From positions 1 through 64,000 of the forward strand of contig JAHQIW010006941.1 in the NCBI GenBank assembly GCA_019055375.1: a DNA stretch of 64,000 bases, written 5' to 3'. Position numbers and translations under genes: made by a program. Positions within the stretch are counted from its first letter, which is position 1. Every line of letters starts with the position of its first letter. The stretch is from Parelaphostrongylus tenuis (taxonomy: Eukaryota; Nematoda; Chromadorea; Rhabditida; Metastrongylidae). The notes below the pieces were generated by a model, which was not told the origin of the DNA, did no database searches, and saw only the letters and a program-made list of their open reading frames with translations. Positions 11,500 to 23,461 of this stretch are shown here, piece after piece.

Positions 11500-12240
11500 C
11501 CGAGTTAATAGACAGTCGGGATTGGGGATCGAACTTCCATTGATTTCGACATTGTCTAATGCTTCTTTTTTTTATTCCTAAGTAGGCATATGGTTTCTAA
11601 TGCACTCTTTTAGCACTGAGCCAGACCTTTCCGTGGCCCATCTTCTTCAAATCCTGAAGTGGTGAAACTGGCTGCAGCTTAATCAGCCACATATTTACCT
11701 GGAGACCAATCGTACAAAGTTCACATAGCGTGATAATGCACCTTTACATCAAAGTGTCATCCTAATGTAATCTGTAAGATTACGCGTGTTGATTTATAGA
11801 ATCATGTAATTTATCAGCACTCCTCGAGGGTAACACGTGCTGAAGCTCTAGATCCGTGTGTAAAGATGGTCATTCCTACTTTAAAATCTTCTCCCGTAGT
11901 CTCACTGTTTTATGAGCGCCCACCGGGATACTTGGCACAGCTACGTTTGTTAACTACGTGTTTTTTATTTTTATTCCGAACTCATGCAAACACTGCCTTT
12001 GCTGTTAGAGGCAAATCATACAGATTTACGTTGTACCTGGACGGTCTTAAAAGTGGTCACGAACTAGCTGGCGCCTCAAAGTATTTGGCACTCAAGTATT
12101 AACTTGATTGTCGCACCAATTTCTCTAAGCCTTTGCTTTTCAAACAGCGTTTTGTAAATGCACTTATGTCGTCCAAAATGAAAGGCAGGATAAGCGCAAC
12201 ATTTTAAAACTTAAGTGTTTGCTTAAGGGCGCAGTAGATC
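11500..12240. other. No recognisable gene
   Basis: Unique-looking A+T-rich sequence after PLE copy 1. The only longer forward frame (11866-12102) has no motif I can place. No repeat partner was noticed in the window. Confidence 0.3.
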
Positions 12241-12309
12241 TTCCTAACCTATGCCGATGAGCTACACTCTTGTAGCTATTAGAAATGGCTATTTGCTGTA
12301 CCAGTTTCT

Positions 12310-12448
12310 TGGGTTCTACCTTTCTCTTCCTTTCCCTCTCTTTCTCTCCCTTTCTCTTCCTCTCTCTCTCTCTCTCTTTCTGTGTGTGTATCTATGTATG
12401 TATGTGTGCGTGTGTGAATGTATGTGTAGCATGTGTGTGTGTGGTGTG

Positions 12449-12490
<42 letters not shown>

Positions 12491-12497
12491 TGTGTGT

Positions 12498-12538
<41 letters not shown>

Positions 12539-12600
12539 ACGTGTGTGGGTGTGTGAGGGTGCATGAATGTGTGTGTGTATGTGTGTATATATATAGCGAT
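12310..12600. repeat. Compound microsatellite (CT)n then (GT)n
   Basis: 12320-12382 is pyrimidine-rich CT/CTTT repeat. 12383-12590 is dominated by GT dinucleotides, with interruptions such as GTGGTGTGAT at 12440-12450, ending in ATATATATA. Open frames in the block are artefacts of dinucleotide repetition (Cys-Val or His-Thr runs). Confidence 0.95.
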
Positions 12601-12650
12601 GGCTGTTTGAAGCACATTTTTACATTTTCCACAGTTATCCTTTTTGAGAG

Positions 12651-12950
12651 GGGCGCATGTGGCGCAGTGGTTAGAGGTGCTGTGCGTCGCACACGAGGTC
12701 GATGGTTCGATCTCGCGCTCATGGTTCACCAAGCCATCCATTCCTCTGCGGTCGGTGAATTGGTACCAGACTGCTTTCGGAGTTGTCTAGGAAGATAAGC
12801 AGCACTGACTCGGTGCAGCGGGAGACCACCGCGAGTCATTGTGAACGCCAGATATGCATTCAACCACCTCAAGCGAAGTTAAAAATTGAAGTCGAATGCA
12901 TGGCGCATCCCTCAGGGATTGATCAACGCCGAGAGCTTGATCCTTTTGAT
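12651..12950 (+). repeat. tRNA-derived SINE, most complete copy in the window
   Basis: The head carries pol III promoter-like boxes. Box A lies in TGGCGCAGTGGTTAGAGGTG and box B in GGTTCGATCTC. It is followed by a body conserved in other copies (AAGCCATCCATTC..., GGTGAATTGGTACCAGACTG, GCACTGACTCGGTGCAGCGG) and a tail ending CTCAGGGATTGATCAACGCC. Copies or parts are at 6465, 16761, 17520, 35522, 43500, 57131 and 62055. The element is non-coding and would depend on LINE or PLE enzymes for movement. Confidence 0.8.
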
Positions 12951-12964
12951 TTTATCCTTTTTGA

Positions 12965-13330
12965 ATGTTATTTGTGAGAAGAGATTAAATGAACTAGTTT
13001 CTTTTTATCACATGAGTTTTGGTACGACTTGGTGCCGTAGCGTTTTTCAGAATAATTGACTTGACCATTCAACGGAAACAACTTTTCCTTTTGTTTTTCT
13101 CAGGTGAATTTAAGGTACTCTGAATGTTCGTTCAACAGCTCGAAGCATTTCTCTATTTCTTTTTGTTTGAGGCAGGTGACAAATAGGTCGTTTAATATCT
13201 AGATTAAAGAAATGGCCGAAGATCGACTATTGAGGCCTCTGCATTAGATACAATAGTGATGTTTGTACCTTTTCGCATTGTAGTAATTTGTAATTTGGGA
13301 GTTTCATTCGGAACTTCCCGAAACTTGCCA
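12965..13330 (-). mobile_element. Penelope-like RT fragment
   Basis: Minus-strand frames line up with the later part of the PLE reverse transcriptase in copy 2. EASIVDLRPFL is near 13240, followed by KCFELLNEHSEYLKFT near 13140 and NYSEKRYGTKSY then KLVHLISSHK near 13060-12980. The catalytic YIDD-type motif is degraded and stops are present. The minus frame at 14001-13732 (LTKLVPYERIAIE) may be an upstream part of the same element, but I cannot prove it. Confidence 0.65.
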
Positions 13331-14009
13331 TTTCTTTCACCGTTGGGGTCTTGTTATCTAAAAACATGTTGAATAGACGGTGGAAGTGATGATGGTCCGC
13401 TTTTGTGGTTCATTCCTCTTTCGCTCCTCAATTATAGCTTTCCTACGATGTTCGTGTAAACATATGCTAAGGAGGAAACTTTGAAAGTGGTACAGATGGT
13501 GGGCAATTCGAGCCCAATTCTATTAACCGGGACATCTTGTCAGAGATAGCTCCTCTTTAGCAACCCTTGACATTAGTGGAATACTATTTACACACTGAAA
13601 ATCGTCTGATTTTTGTTAGTGGTGATTCTACACTTTTTTGGAGCTGTGTTAACAATTGCTCAAAATGTTTTTAGTTTCCTCCGTAATATTACTTCGGTAT
13701 CTTAACTACTAGAGTTGCAAATCGACTTTGATCACAATACTGGGCACAGTGCTGTTCGTTTGTCAAGTACTTCTTCAGTTAAGCAAACATATTCTCCTTT
13801 GTTTCTCTGGAGAAGTTCAATTTCACTATTTCTAGGCTCGATGGCTATCCTCTCGTAGGGTACCAACTTTGTCAGGTCATCGTTGTTCGAAAAAAGTTCG
13901 AGACGACTCGATGTTTTAAGGTGTAGAAGCTGCAGCGATTGTCGATTGTCCCTCGTAAGCAAAAACGAGATTGATTTTTGTACTGCGAAAGATGAATACA
14001 TTGTCGGAA

Positions 14010-16140
14010 CTGGTAGCCCACTCTGCTTCCGAATAAAATATCATCGTATCGACAAGCTTAAAGTGAAATCAATTACGACTCTAGATGCGCATAGACCACC
14101 GGTGCATTAGGAAAAGATACTGAAGTAGAAATGTCACCATTTTCGCACACAGATCTAAAGCTTTAGAGCGTAATACTCTTATAGCATGCTGAATGGATCC
14201 TATGAACCTAGCAGTGGTATGTGGGAGAAAGTCCCGTTATCACTCGTGATCTCACAGAATACGTTAGAGTGATGTTTTGATGTGAGAGAGGTGCAATAGG
14301 AAGCCATGTAAACTCTTGATATTGAACTCCATGTAGAATATTCAGTAGAGTAGTCAAAAAAGCAGGGAATGTGCGGTGTGACTGTTTTTTTTTTACATTC
14401 TAGTGAGCTTAAAGATGTCTGCTCGCTACGGAAGTATTTGACTGATTTGTCTCCGGTCAATTTTACCACTTTAGAATCCGAAGAATGCAAAACCTTCGAA
14501 ACTTTCGCCAATATTGTGTTGAGTATATCATGCTGCTAAGAGTTGCGGTTGTAGAGTCGTCGGTGTTGATGTTAAAGTTAATATCAGCGTGGACATAATT
14601 ATTGTTACCTTCAAAATGTTAGCGTTCTATGTCGAGACGTCTACTATTATAACGTTGCGCACTTACTTCAGATATGAAAATCTTTTTATCTATGACAAAA
14701 ATCAGACTGAGACTTAAACATTTCAAAATTTTCGAAAAGATTTGTTGTTTTGCAGAAGATCCTGCTTTCAACAAGAATGTGGGCTTCACTATCGAGACTA
14801 GCTTTTGGAAAATATCTGAGAAACTCATAGCTTATTGTGATCAATAGAGCACTTTAGTTTTTGCCTATTCCTGTTAGCAGGAATCTAGATTAATGGGAAA
14901 TCTGGACGGCGCGTTCTCGCAGAAGAGTGGATAGTATAACATCAATAATTATACGCACAGTCCTACTGTATATAATTAATTCACTCAAGTCGTATTCATT
15001 CTGACGGACAAATATCTATGCAAAGGAGAACAATTCAAAGCTCTCAAAAAGTTCATTACAGTGAACCACACCCATAATATGTCGAAAAATATTGAAGTAT
15101 CGCGCTAGTTTATGGTATCTGTTTGTCTGGCTAATATTAATTTGAAGAAAGCTATCGTTTCACTCGAAACAGAAGCGGTCGTAAAAATGCTGTACTTAGC
15201 TCTTACACAATGTAAGAGATTCATAACATCGTTTTTGCAGGCGATGGGAAGCAACAACCAGACAGAGTTAGTGATGGTACATTTTGGAAGAAGCTGTTTT
15301 TCTAGAGGAACTCACATGACAAATAACTTCGCTCCAAACTTAGCAATTTTGTAACACGACAAGAAAATCAAAGACATAGCAGCATAGGCGATGAGCTCCG
15401 ACATCATGACTTTCTGACAATGGTTCTTCTACTTGTTTTAACGCGCGCTTTGGAAACGTGGGAGCTATGCAAACATGACGACTGACCACTAATCAGTGAT
15501 ACTCCCTAGTATATTGGCCTGTAGCACGACGTTGTTGACAAAAAATCAAGGTTCTTTTCCGATATCGAAACCCACTTTTTCAAGCTCTGGGGAAGAAACC
15601 TTTTCCGATTTGTGCTTGGACTTTTAGTAATAATTTGATGGCACAAATCAGAAGATTAGATTCTAGGCTCAGAGTCATCGTTTTCACGAGACTGCTTCAT
15701 AGATCGCTTACTGCATTTCGCATCTAGCGAGCGAATTTTATTATATAATTTGCGGTTTTTCAACTGGTAAAAACTTTAGAGAAAACATACTCTCTGATAC
15801 TTCAAGATTTTCTCTATAAGCTCATGTGCTTGCCGTGCATAGGCTTGAACTGTTTAGGCCTAGATTCAGTAAGAGGCTTATTCAGCAATATGAAACGGAA
15901 AGTATCAGCTCACAGAGTGATAGAACATAGTCTCTTCTACAATTTTAGTACAAAAAACCTAGAAACTGCAAAAACTTTAGATAGTAAACGAAAATACTAG
16001 AGATAACGAGCGCCGCGTGTGAATCCTTTTTATTTTCGCTAATACAATGCCCTAAGAAGACCTCTTCAAACCCCAAGTCTTTTTCTGCGATCATCAAAAT
16101 TTGAGTTTTAAAATGATCACTAGATCTTTACTGAAAAATA
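14010..16140. other. No recognisable gene
   Basis: The minus frame 14511-14200 (103 codons) is the longest open stretch and has no motif I recognise. The remainder is A+T-rich with short frames. Confidence 0.3.
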
Positions 16141-16228
16141 GTGGTCCAACAAAAGGCAATGTGATTGGTTGGTATTGCCAAGGTTAAGGGATAGTCGGTT
16201 TTCAAAACATCACTCTTTGTGGTAGCTG

Positions 16229-16450
16229 ATGATTATACCTGATTGCGTAGGATATATTGTTCAAAAAAGAACAGATTACTACAAACGGAGCTTGTCAGGT
16301 GCATGCACCGCCCTGCAAATGAGGACACTGACGAGTGAGATTCTTCATTCGACCAGTGTCCCACCAAAGAACATTCGACTCAAACGAAACGAAGGCGAAC
16401 ATCCACAAGAACGAGCGACTATTAACAATCTACTCCAGGTGTTGGCGTGA
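16229..16450 (+). CDS. Candidate exon or small ORF, unknown function
   Basis: The 73-codon frame has a coding-like second half (SVPPKNIRLKRNEGEHPQER) and ends in TGA at 16448. An AG acceptor (GCTTGTCAG) lies at about 16290 and a GT follows CTCCAG near 16437. It could be a terminal exon or an internal exon with a GTGTTG donor. No family recognised and no second copy seen. Confidence 0.25.
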   Translation: MIIPDCVGYIVQKRTDYYKRSLSGACTALQMRTLTSEILHSTSVPPKNIRLKRNEGEHPQERATINNLLQVLA

Positions 16451-16760
16451 GGAAGACGAAGACGTCGTAGGTAGCCGAATAAATTTTCATTAACAGCCTC
16501 GTGTTGCAGGCCTAATCAACAAAAAATTTGATTGATTGATGATTTCAAGGTCATAGGATTCGGTTTGAAATTTTGATCACTCTATATTATCCAACTCGCT
16601 TTGAAAGGGTCATGCCACCACTAACCCATATCAAACAAGTCAGAAAGAAAGTCAGGAATACTGACTGGCGCTGAATATCAACTAGACACGTTGTGGAAAT
16701 CAAAAATAAAAAAATATAAAGTACAAATCTAAATGTAAAAAATTTGTCGCATAGAGTACC

Positions 16761-16980
16761 TGAGGTGATTGAATGCATATCTGGCCTTTACGTTGACTAG
16801 CGGCGGCCTCCCGCTGAACCGAGTCAGTGCTCCTCATCCTCCCAGACAAGTCTGAGACCAGTCTGGTACCAATTTACCGACCTCGGAGGGGAGGATGCCT
16901 TTGTGAGCAATTAGCGCGAGATCGAACCATTGACCCCGTCTGCGACCCAGCCCACCTCTAACCACGGTGCCCACATACTC
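16761..16980 (-). repeat. tRNA-derived SINE copy
   Basis: Minus-strand match to 12651-12870. The tRNA-like head with box B remnant GGTTCGATCTCGC is near 16930. The CAGACTGGTCTCAGACTTG body and the GCACTGACTCGGTTCAGCGG segment follow. The tail past GCATTCAATC is missing. Confidence 0.75.
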
Positions 16981-17519
16981 TCTTCACCTGACCAATAGTC
17001 TCAACGATACAACGTCATCGTAATGACAATCGAAGGACAGGAACTACTGATAAATAGTCACCATGGGGTCTCAGGGCAAGGTTAGAAGACGATCATCAAC
17101 CATCGAGTTCTGCTTACAATGTTCTAGGAGAAAATGTGCTTCTTTTCGAGTTACTAGAGCAAAATGACCCTTTTCGTGTTACTAGAACAAGCAGAGTCCA
17201 CTGGGCGCTTTTGCTAAAGGCAAGTGAGAATTTACCCGCCCCGTAACTTGAAGTGAAAGTCTTCAATTAAAGATAGTAGGCGATTGACAAGTTGCTTCTC
17301 ACGTTTAATACTACACTGTTCTTAAGCTTGTGCAAGGTAATGCGAGGACTAACTGTCTATAAAGTTGAATTCTTTTACGATTCAGTAGTAATCATTTCTC
17401 GGATGACCATCTCTTTCCAGGTTAACTTCCCATCTTACTTATTGCATTTTTGATGGTAAATCGCCCGTGCTGTTTGTGCTGATACGCACGCTTCACAAAC
17501 TGTTCATTTGGCTTTTGCA

Positions 17520-17815
17520 AAATCACGAAGATTGAGGGATAAAGCTTCCTTCTTTTATCAACCCTCAAGGGATGCGCTATGCAATCGACTTCACCCACTG
17601 AACATCGCTTGACGTGATTGAATGCATATCTTTCTTTCACAGTAACTCAAAATGATCAAGTGATGATGAAGTCAGTGCTGCCATACTCCCGGACAGAATG
17701 GGTGCCAATTACCAGCCCGGAAAAATGAAAGGCTTGGTGAGCCTCAAGCGCGGCATCGAAACATTGATCACGCGTGTCTCGCAGGACGCCTCCAAGCACT
17801 GCGCCCCACGGGTTC
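17520..17815 (-). repeat. tRNA-derived SINE copy, diverged
   Basis: Minus-strand match to most of the SINE. The head is near 17815-17750, GCCTTTCATTTTTCCGGGCT stands where the body has the conserved CCATCCATTC part, and the tail (GCATAGCGCATCCCTTGAGG) is near 17580. More diverged than the neighbouring copy at 16761. Confidence 0.65.
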
Positions 17816-17829
17816 TTTGTAAAATTACA

Positions 17830-18950
17830 TGGACAAAAACTAGGAACTATAGAAATACGCACTTAAGGTAAATATGAGCGCACTGCCTACTATTATCACT
17901 GTTTGTAGGCGTCAGAGGAACCAGTTCCACATGGTTGAAACGTTTCTAAGTTGAGGTGCATAAAGTCTTGTGAGCTCTAAAAAAAGAAGTCAAGTGATTT
18001 TTCAGTAAGGCATTTTCCATATTTACGATTCGTTGTGTGTTTAAACTCTCGTTGTATTTAAATATTTATTAGACGATGTGGTGCACATTTGAAGTTATCA
18101 AAGCAGCTTTATTCACTAAAAATTTACAAATGAATAACATCTTTAACTTTCGTTTTCTATAGCTTTATCCAAAATCATTTCAATCACCATCACATGTATG
18201 CACTTATGTGGCCAATAAGGCAGATACAGATGTAGGGCACAGCTGTTGGACAAAATCAATCTTATTGCATTGCAAGTACGAGAAAATTTTAGCTCTTTCT
18301 TTAACTAGTTGATTAGCTTCTCAGCCGTGTATACTGAACCGTACTATAAGGTCAAGGATTAATGGCATTTGAATAATGGGGTTTACTTTGAAATGCTAGT
18401 GCATTAGGCACATGCAACATTGAACATTTGGATCATTTGGAATTGTACAAACGTCTGGTTATTCCAGAACTAAGGGAAGTATTTAAAGAAAAAGATGGTG
18501 TAGCAATAATCTTGGAGTCAGTGTAGCAAAGCAGATAGCAGAAAAGTGGGACATTGTAAAATCAACGGAATATACAAAATTCACAGCAATAAGGTAAATA
18601 GGAACATGTGCATCTACCCCAAGAAGCACAAAAAGCATAATTAGTGACTATCCTCATCAGAAGCGATCCGCATACGTTTTGCCACCGGTGGGTCTAGATT
18701 AGTAACTTCGTGCTCATTCGTTCCACGGAAATCACATCAGGAACTATCCTATTGATCCCAAGTGGATTCGTGGTAGTTTTGGAACAAACAGCAGAAGTGA
18801 TTTTCGGAGTAAGTGACACGGGTGAAAAGCTCGAGCCTGCAAAACAATGAAACAATTTCATTGTAACTATCAAATGGTGAAGTAGGAGTGAAAAAATTCC
18901 GTCATTTGATTAGCTTTGATGTTCGACATGAATCTGAGGACTTACGACTT
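17830..18950. other. No recognisable gene
   Basis: A+T-rich, short frames only, no repeat partner noticed within the window. Confidence 0.3.
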
Positions 18951-19040
18951 CTTTGGTTTGATCTCTGTATGATAATTAATTATGCTCATGATGATTTACA
19001 CTATCAAAAATTATTGTACATTTATAACTTCGTTCAAAGC

Positions 19041-19281
19041 ATCGTCGCAATCAAGTAAAAACGTTCTAACTCGTCTATCTTCAATACTGCAAGGACATTC
19101 GACTCATCTAGCAGTCGATGACGTTTATAAAAAACCGTTTCATACAAGGGTAAAAACTACGCGTAAAACTCTCGAAGACCTTTGGGACGATGATTGTGAG
19201 AAGGAGATAAAGGATGGAATGCAAGAAGTGCCGAGTCCCACACCTTGTGATGACGGATCATATAAAATACCCACATACATG
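19041..19281 (+). CDS. Candidate exon, unknown gene
   Basis: A forward open frame of charged, coding-like composition (HLAVDDVYKKPFHTRV, then TLEDLWDDDCEKEIKDG) ends at a possible donor, ACATACAT followed by GTAAAT, or at the stop one codon later. The 5' limit is uncertain. It may belong to the same forward gene as the exon at 20562. No domain recognised. Confidence 0.35.
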
Positions 19282-20561
19282 TAAATATATACAAACACAT
19301 AATTGGAAATATGAATATGTATAAATATATATCTGTGTACGCATATGAACTCTCGTTCTATCGTTCGTTCACCGTCGAGATTATGGAAGATAATTGTAGT
19401 GAAAGCTACGCATAACAGGTGGTGCCATCCTACACTTAAATCGTGACAGTAATGCACGACTTTTCATATCGTTCGCTTCTTTCAACTCAGTTTTGAGCTA
19501 TGTCATTCATTATATTAACTTCTTGATTCACATACAAACAGATGATGCAATCGGAAATAAGCTTTATGTTGAGTAGCAACTGAGATGAAACAGCACCAGG
19601 AACAAATGCGCTTTGGCACGCACTATTTTCATCAGGTTTCCTCCTAGGATTCACCTAAAGCTCAATCACAAGCGCAGTTCGTTTGCTCGTTTGTCTTCCG
19701 CTCAGTCAGTGCCACTTTGAGAACGACTTTATCAGCAAAAGATTATGGTGTACTAAGGGCTCATCGCATTACAACTATATCACATGCAACACACGTTCGT
19801 AAAATAATTACTCTCACACCAAAATCTTTCCCATTTAGAAAGTTCAGCGCAAATATTCAAGAAACCTTTCATTCTCCTGTCATGCTGTGGTTTTCTTGCA
19901 GTGCTTTCCACACTTACGCTGAACAATTTTGACAACACGGTATCGCTTGTTATACTTCTTTTGATGTTAATGACCGCGTCATTGTACTAGAGGATAACCA
20001 TGGTGATGAAGTTGTTCTGTAGTTCACGGAATATTGTGACATTTGATTATGACTGCCCAGAGTTTCCATGACCGCACAAACGGCAAGCATTCTCATATTA
20101 GGAAGCTTGAGAACAGAGTATTATCTCGTGTTTTCATCACGTATTTTCATCATTATTCAAGAAGTTTTCCAACTACGTGGATAACTTTCAAATTGAACTA
20201 CTTGCGGGACCTTCATCACCAAGGCTTCATTTTCGTTCAGTGTTATTCTGTTCCTGCTGAGAAAAAACGTTCACTAAACATCTCATAGACGAGGAAGAGC
20301 TGATAGATCTTGCTAATCACTAACATTGCAAAAATATTAATCTTGTATGACAACGTAGTACTTCTAGTATTTACATTAGAAGTCCTTGATTTTGGCATAT
20401 TCTTTCTGGAACACATAGACGATTTGTCTCTAATGTCGCGCTGGCCACAGTACTGTCTGCGTTCATTTTGTCATATTACGACTATCACAAACGAAAACAC
20501 ATGATTGTACTCGTACACTTTATTTTGTCTGGAAACCTGCCTTTTTCTTTTTTATTAAAAG

Positions 20562-20731
20562 GTTAACTCGTGGCTGCGCGTATTTTTCGGATGGAATCCC
20601 GACGTAGTCATGTCATTTCCAGATCCTCATCGCAATGAATTCACTATGGTATTGTCTTCAAAAGGAGAGATTTCAAAGGATAGAGATAAATTTCGTTATT
20701 ACTCGTTAAAACCATCAGGAGGATATAGCAG
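20562..20731 (+). CDS. Candidate exon, unknown gene
   Basis: A pyrimidine-rich acceptor (TTTTTTATTAAAAG) precedes a 170-bp open stretch (NSWLRVFFGWNPDVVMSF, then DPHRNEFTMVLSSKGE and KFRYYSLKPSGGYSR) that reaches a GTGATT donor in phase 2. The composition is clearly protein-like. It ends about 105 bp from the last exon island of a minus-strand gene, so the two would be convergent. Function unknown. Confidence 0.45.
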
Positions 20732-20835
20732 GTGATTCTTATTTTTTTATACGTTGAATATGAGAATCCAAACTGATGAATAAAATAGCATTACTATCAT
20801 TATAAGTTCAATATGATATTCAAAACAAACAATAC

Positions 20836-21870
20836 CTGCCATTTTCAGCAACTGAACCACGAGAAGAAGACAGTTGAGAGACCGCGCTTTGCGGTGAGAT
20901 TCCTCGAAAATCTCGAGCATTTTCCATTCAGCTCGTGCTTGTTGAAAACTCGGATTGATTGGAAGCAATGAATAATCGACCTGAAATTTTTTAGCTTTTC
21001 GATTTTGTACAACTCCCCAAACAACAGCTATAAGTCTGCAAAATAGGACTAAATGATTACAAGTAGTCCCAACTTGCTGAGAATTCTGAATTGCTTTGAT
21101 TAGTGGAATTTCGAGATCTCTTGGCAGTTGGAAATATTCATTCTAATATCGTTATATAACAAATTCTTAATGCAACAGATGCTCAAAGCGCGGCTATTGG
21201 CATCTAGCCCTACAGGAACTCCATTTGTGTTAAGAGTAGATTTGATATTGTTCATACCGTTCCTCGAATACGTCATCATCAAAATCGGTGCCAACTGAAA
21301 GCATTATCTCAATAAAACAGAGACAATTCGACAAGTTGCATAAGGAAAAAGGAAGCAATGAAATCAGTATCGCGCTACTCACCGCCGGTTTTTCATCTTG
21401 AACCTTCCTTTCTATAGTCATGTTAGGTTTCCGGCAAAGAACAGCACTCACTATTCACTGGGACAAAACTAATACTTGACAAATTCAAAGGCGTCCGCAC
21501 AGATACAACATAATAAACACCAATTTTGAATGACATGCTTTTATCATTTCTATGAATGCTTTTGAATTTTCAATTCATTTTGTATCGCAAAAATGGGAGA
21601 ATCTATGAAAACGCACCACTATTTTCAAGCGTATTGATGTTAACCTCTCGGGCGATTCCAATAGGATTTGGTATGCTCAAAAATGGTACTAAGAGCTAAA
21701 ACTATGACGCGTATTTGACTATATAATAACCAAAACATCAAAACACATCACCTCTTCTTGCGACTTGCATTAAATGCCTCTGTAAAGTGCTGTTCTGATA
21801 CTTGGAACAGTGTATGCGAAACGGGTACTACATCATCAGCTGTCAGTACAGGAGTCGGTGGTGCGTTACT
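20836..21870 (-). CDS. Unrecognised multi-exon gene or recent pseudogene
   Basis: Minus-strand exon islands with proper splice signals. 21752-21870 (PPTPVLTADDVVPVSHTLF, then EQHFTEAFNASRKKR) has acceptor TTTTTAG and donor GTGATG, phase 2. A 25-bp piece 21383-21407 (KVQDEKPA) has donor GTGAGT. 21294 downward (LAPILMMTYSRNG, GLDANSRALSICCIKNLL) has acceptor CTTTCAG. 21074-21134 (LPRDLEIPLIKAIQNSQQ) is followed by 20836-20980 (VDYSLLPINPSFQQ, then EIFEESHRKARSLNCLLL), donor GTATTG. Phases agree between 21752 and 21383 and between 21074 and 20980. Between the third and fourth pieces, near 21137, the frame changes with no visible intron. This is either a frameshift or a missed junction. I do not recognise the family; the helical, Leu-rich text suggests a repeat-helix protein, which is only an impression. 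Confidence 0.45.
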
Positions 21871-21879
21871 CTAAAAACG

Positions 21880-22860
21880 GCGAATATTATTTGATCCTTA
21901 TATGTTTAAGTTATTGAAATGAAGGGCTCCGTATAGGTTGATATCACTAAGTTAAGGATAATTAGGTACTTAAAGATATAGGAAAAAAATCTAAAAAACA
22001 CCAACGACAAAAGAATGTCTTACAAGAAAGCTAACACTGACACACCAACTACTTTACAGCACATAAGCATCTTTTCAAACTAGCAACATCACTCAAATGA
22101 ACAACAAAACTAAATTAGAGATATTGTTCCGACTAATATCTGAAGTTCCGAACACTCTAATGCAAAAACAATAACCGTTTTTGCTATGAGACTTATAAGT
22201 GAATTTTACCCTTTCTCTTATTCAACAACTGTCATATAGCGCTCTTTTTGAAACTCAATTTACAAGAAATTTCAGACTGTTCAAATTATGCTTTGAAATA
22301 ATTGATATAGCACCACTTCTTTCATTCCATAAGTTCAAAATTGAGTGTAAAACAAGAATAGCGATTTCAAATAATATTTCGAGAGGGAAGAGCTTCCAAA
22401 AGCGTAAAGCAGAGATGGTATTGCAGTTCTTCTCCCGAATAACTGCTATTTTTCTCATTGCACACAGTAATGAATAGTAAAGTTATCTACTTGCAGATAT
22501 TTATAATAGTTATTGGATAGACAGTCAGTCATAGTAGCCGATTCGAGCTTCCGACACTAGCCGGCCGGCCACATATTCCGCACAATCAGGTGTTGTGTTC
22601 GTGCAAGCGGCACCTATTTCGCGCACCAAATAGCCAGTGTTGTGCGGGTGAACTATTCAAAACGCAGTGATTGATTCTATGGAAAGACGTGTTTCCCACA
22701 GTAGCTGACTAGTGTTGTGCTGGCAAACTACCAATAGGTTAACGCAAACAAGAATCTTGGAAAGCGTCACGCTTACAGAAGTGCCATTAGGCTATGGGCG
22801 CCACTTGGAGCTCGACTGCAACTTCCATTCCTCTTGATTCTCAACTCATCTTTCCTCTAG
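21880..22860. other. Intergenic or upstream region, no gene recognised
   Basis: Short frames on both strands around 22199-22477 show no motif. 22560-22760 holds related C+G-rich phrases (AGTGTTGTGCGGGTGAACTA and AGTGTTGTGCTGGCAAACTA), suggesting an internal two-copy repeat of about 110 bp. Confidence 0.35.
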
Positions 22861-22862
22861 AA

Positions 22863-23085
22863 GCTTGCTTCCCATCACATTTTACATGTATAACAAAGAA
22901 GCATTTCTCTTATTACACTTCACATCTATAATACAGAATTTTTCTCTTCATTCACTCCACATCGATGATGTAAAGGCTTGCCCTCATTACACTTTACATT
23001 TGTAATACAAAATATTGTTCTCCGCTATACTTCACACGTAGAATACTGATGCTTGCTCCTCAATCTACTTTACATGTTTAGCAAA
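22863..23085. repeat. Minisatellite, about six imperfect units of about 38 bp
   Basis: Units share the order CTTGCTC or TTTCTCTT, then ATTACACTTCACAT or a variant, then GTAATACA or a variant. Phrases such as TTACATGTATAACA, TCACATCTATAATACA and TTACATTTGTAATACA recur every 36-40 bp. The array ends directly at the foldback-type terminus at 23077. Confidence 0.75.
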
Positions 23086-23262
23086 CCTCCTAAGAGAGTT
23101 TTGCTATCTTTCCGGGAACTACATGATAGTTTAGGCAATGCAGATGGTCATGACATTAGAGAGCAAGTGGTATCGCAGGGGTTCGATGACCTTAGACAGA
23201 AAGTGGTCCAAGTGGCGAGGGCGGCACCCAGCTGCCACCAACCTCAACAGGCAGTTCGATCC
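23077..23262 (+). mobile_element. One terminus of the foldback-type element seen at 54143-56813
   Basis: TAGCAAACCTCC followed by GAGTTTTGCTAT forms the same self-pairing terminus as at 54143. The next 160 bp matches the reverse complement of 54470-54631 at roughly 85%. The other terminus is not found nearby, and the match ends where tRNA-Gly-like units begin. This is a truncated, older copy. Confidence 0.7.
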
Positions 23263-23277
23263 CCGGCCAATGCACCA
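23250..23277 (+). tRNA. tRNA-Gly-like 3' fragment
   Basis: Only the T-arm and acceptor remain: GTTCGATCCCCGGCC followed by AATGCACCA. CCA is encoded. It lies six bases before the next full tRNA-like unit. Confidence 0.5.
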
Positions 23278-23282
23278 ATTGT

Positions 23283-23356
23283 GCATTGGTGGTTCAAATG
23301 TAGAATGCTTGCCTGCCAAGCGGGCGACCCGGGTTCGATTTCAGGCCGATGCACCA
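23283..23356 (+). tRNA. tRNA-Gly(GCC)-like unit with encoded CCA
   Basis: The cloverleaf can be folded. Acceptor GCATTGG pairs with CCGATGC. The anticodon stem CTTGC/GCGGG encloses loop CTGCCAA with anticodon GCC. The T-arm is CCGGGTTCGATTTCAGG with one mismatch, then ACCA. The D-loop has GGTTCAAATGTAGAAT, a disturbed version of the usual GTGGTAGAAT. The encoded CCA and T-stem mismatch point to a retrotransposed or SINE-related copy, not a working gene. Confidence 0.6.
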
Positions 23357-23385
23357 AAATTATAGCAAAGGCGACACCAGAAAAT

Positions 23386-23457
23386 GCATTGGTAGTTTCG
23401 TGGTAGAGCGAACGGCTTGCCAAGCTGGCGATCAGGGTTCGATCCCATGCCGATGCA
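23386..23457 (+). tRNA. tRNA-Gly(GCC)-like unit
   Basis: Acceptor GCATTGG pairs with CCGATGC, D-arm GTGGTAGAGC is intact, loop TTGCCAA has anticodon GCC, and the T-arm contains AGGGTTCGATCCCAT. No CCA follows (ACAT instead). It is the middle unit of a cluster of three complete units and one fragment. Confidence 0.55.
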
Positions 23458-23461
23458 CATT

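Noticed and set aside
12251..12798. Long open frames (100-147 codons) on both strands
   Set aside because: They are produced by the CT and GT dinucleotide repeats and give only Cys-Val or His-Thr runs.
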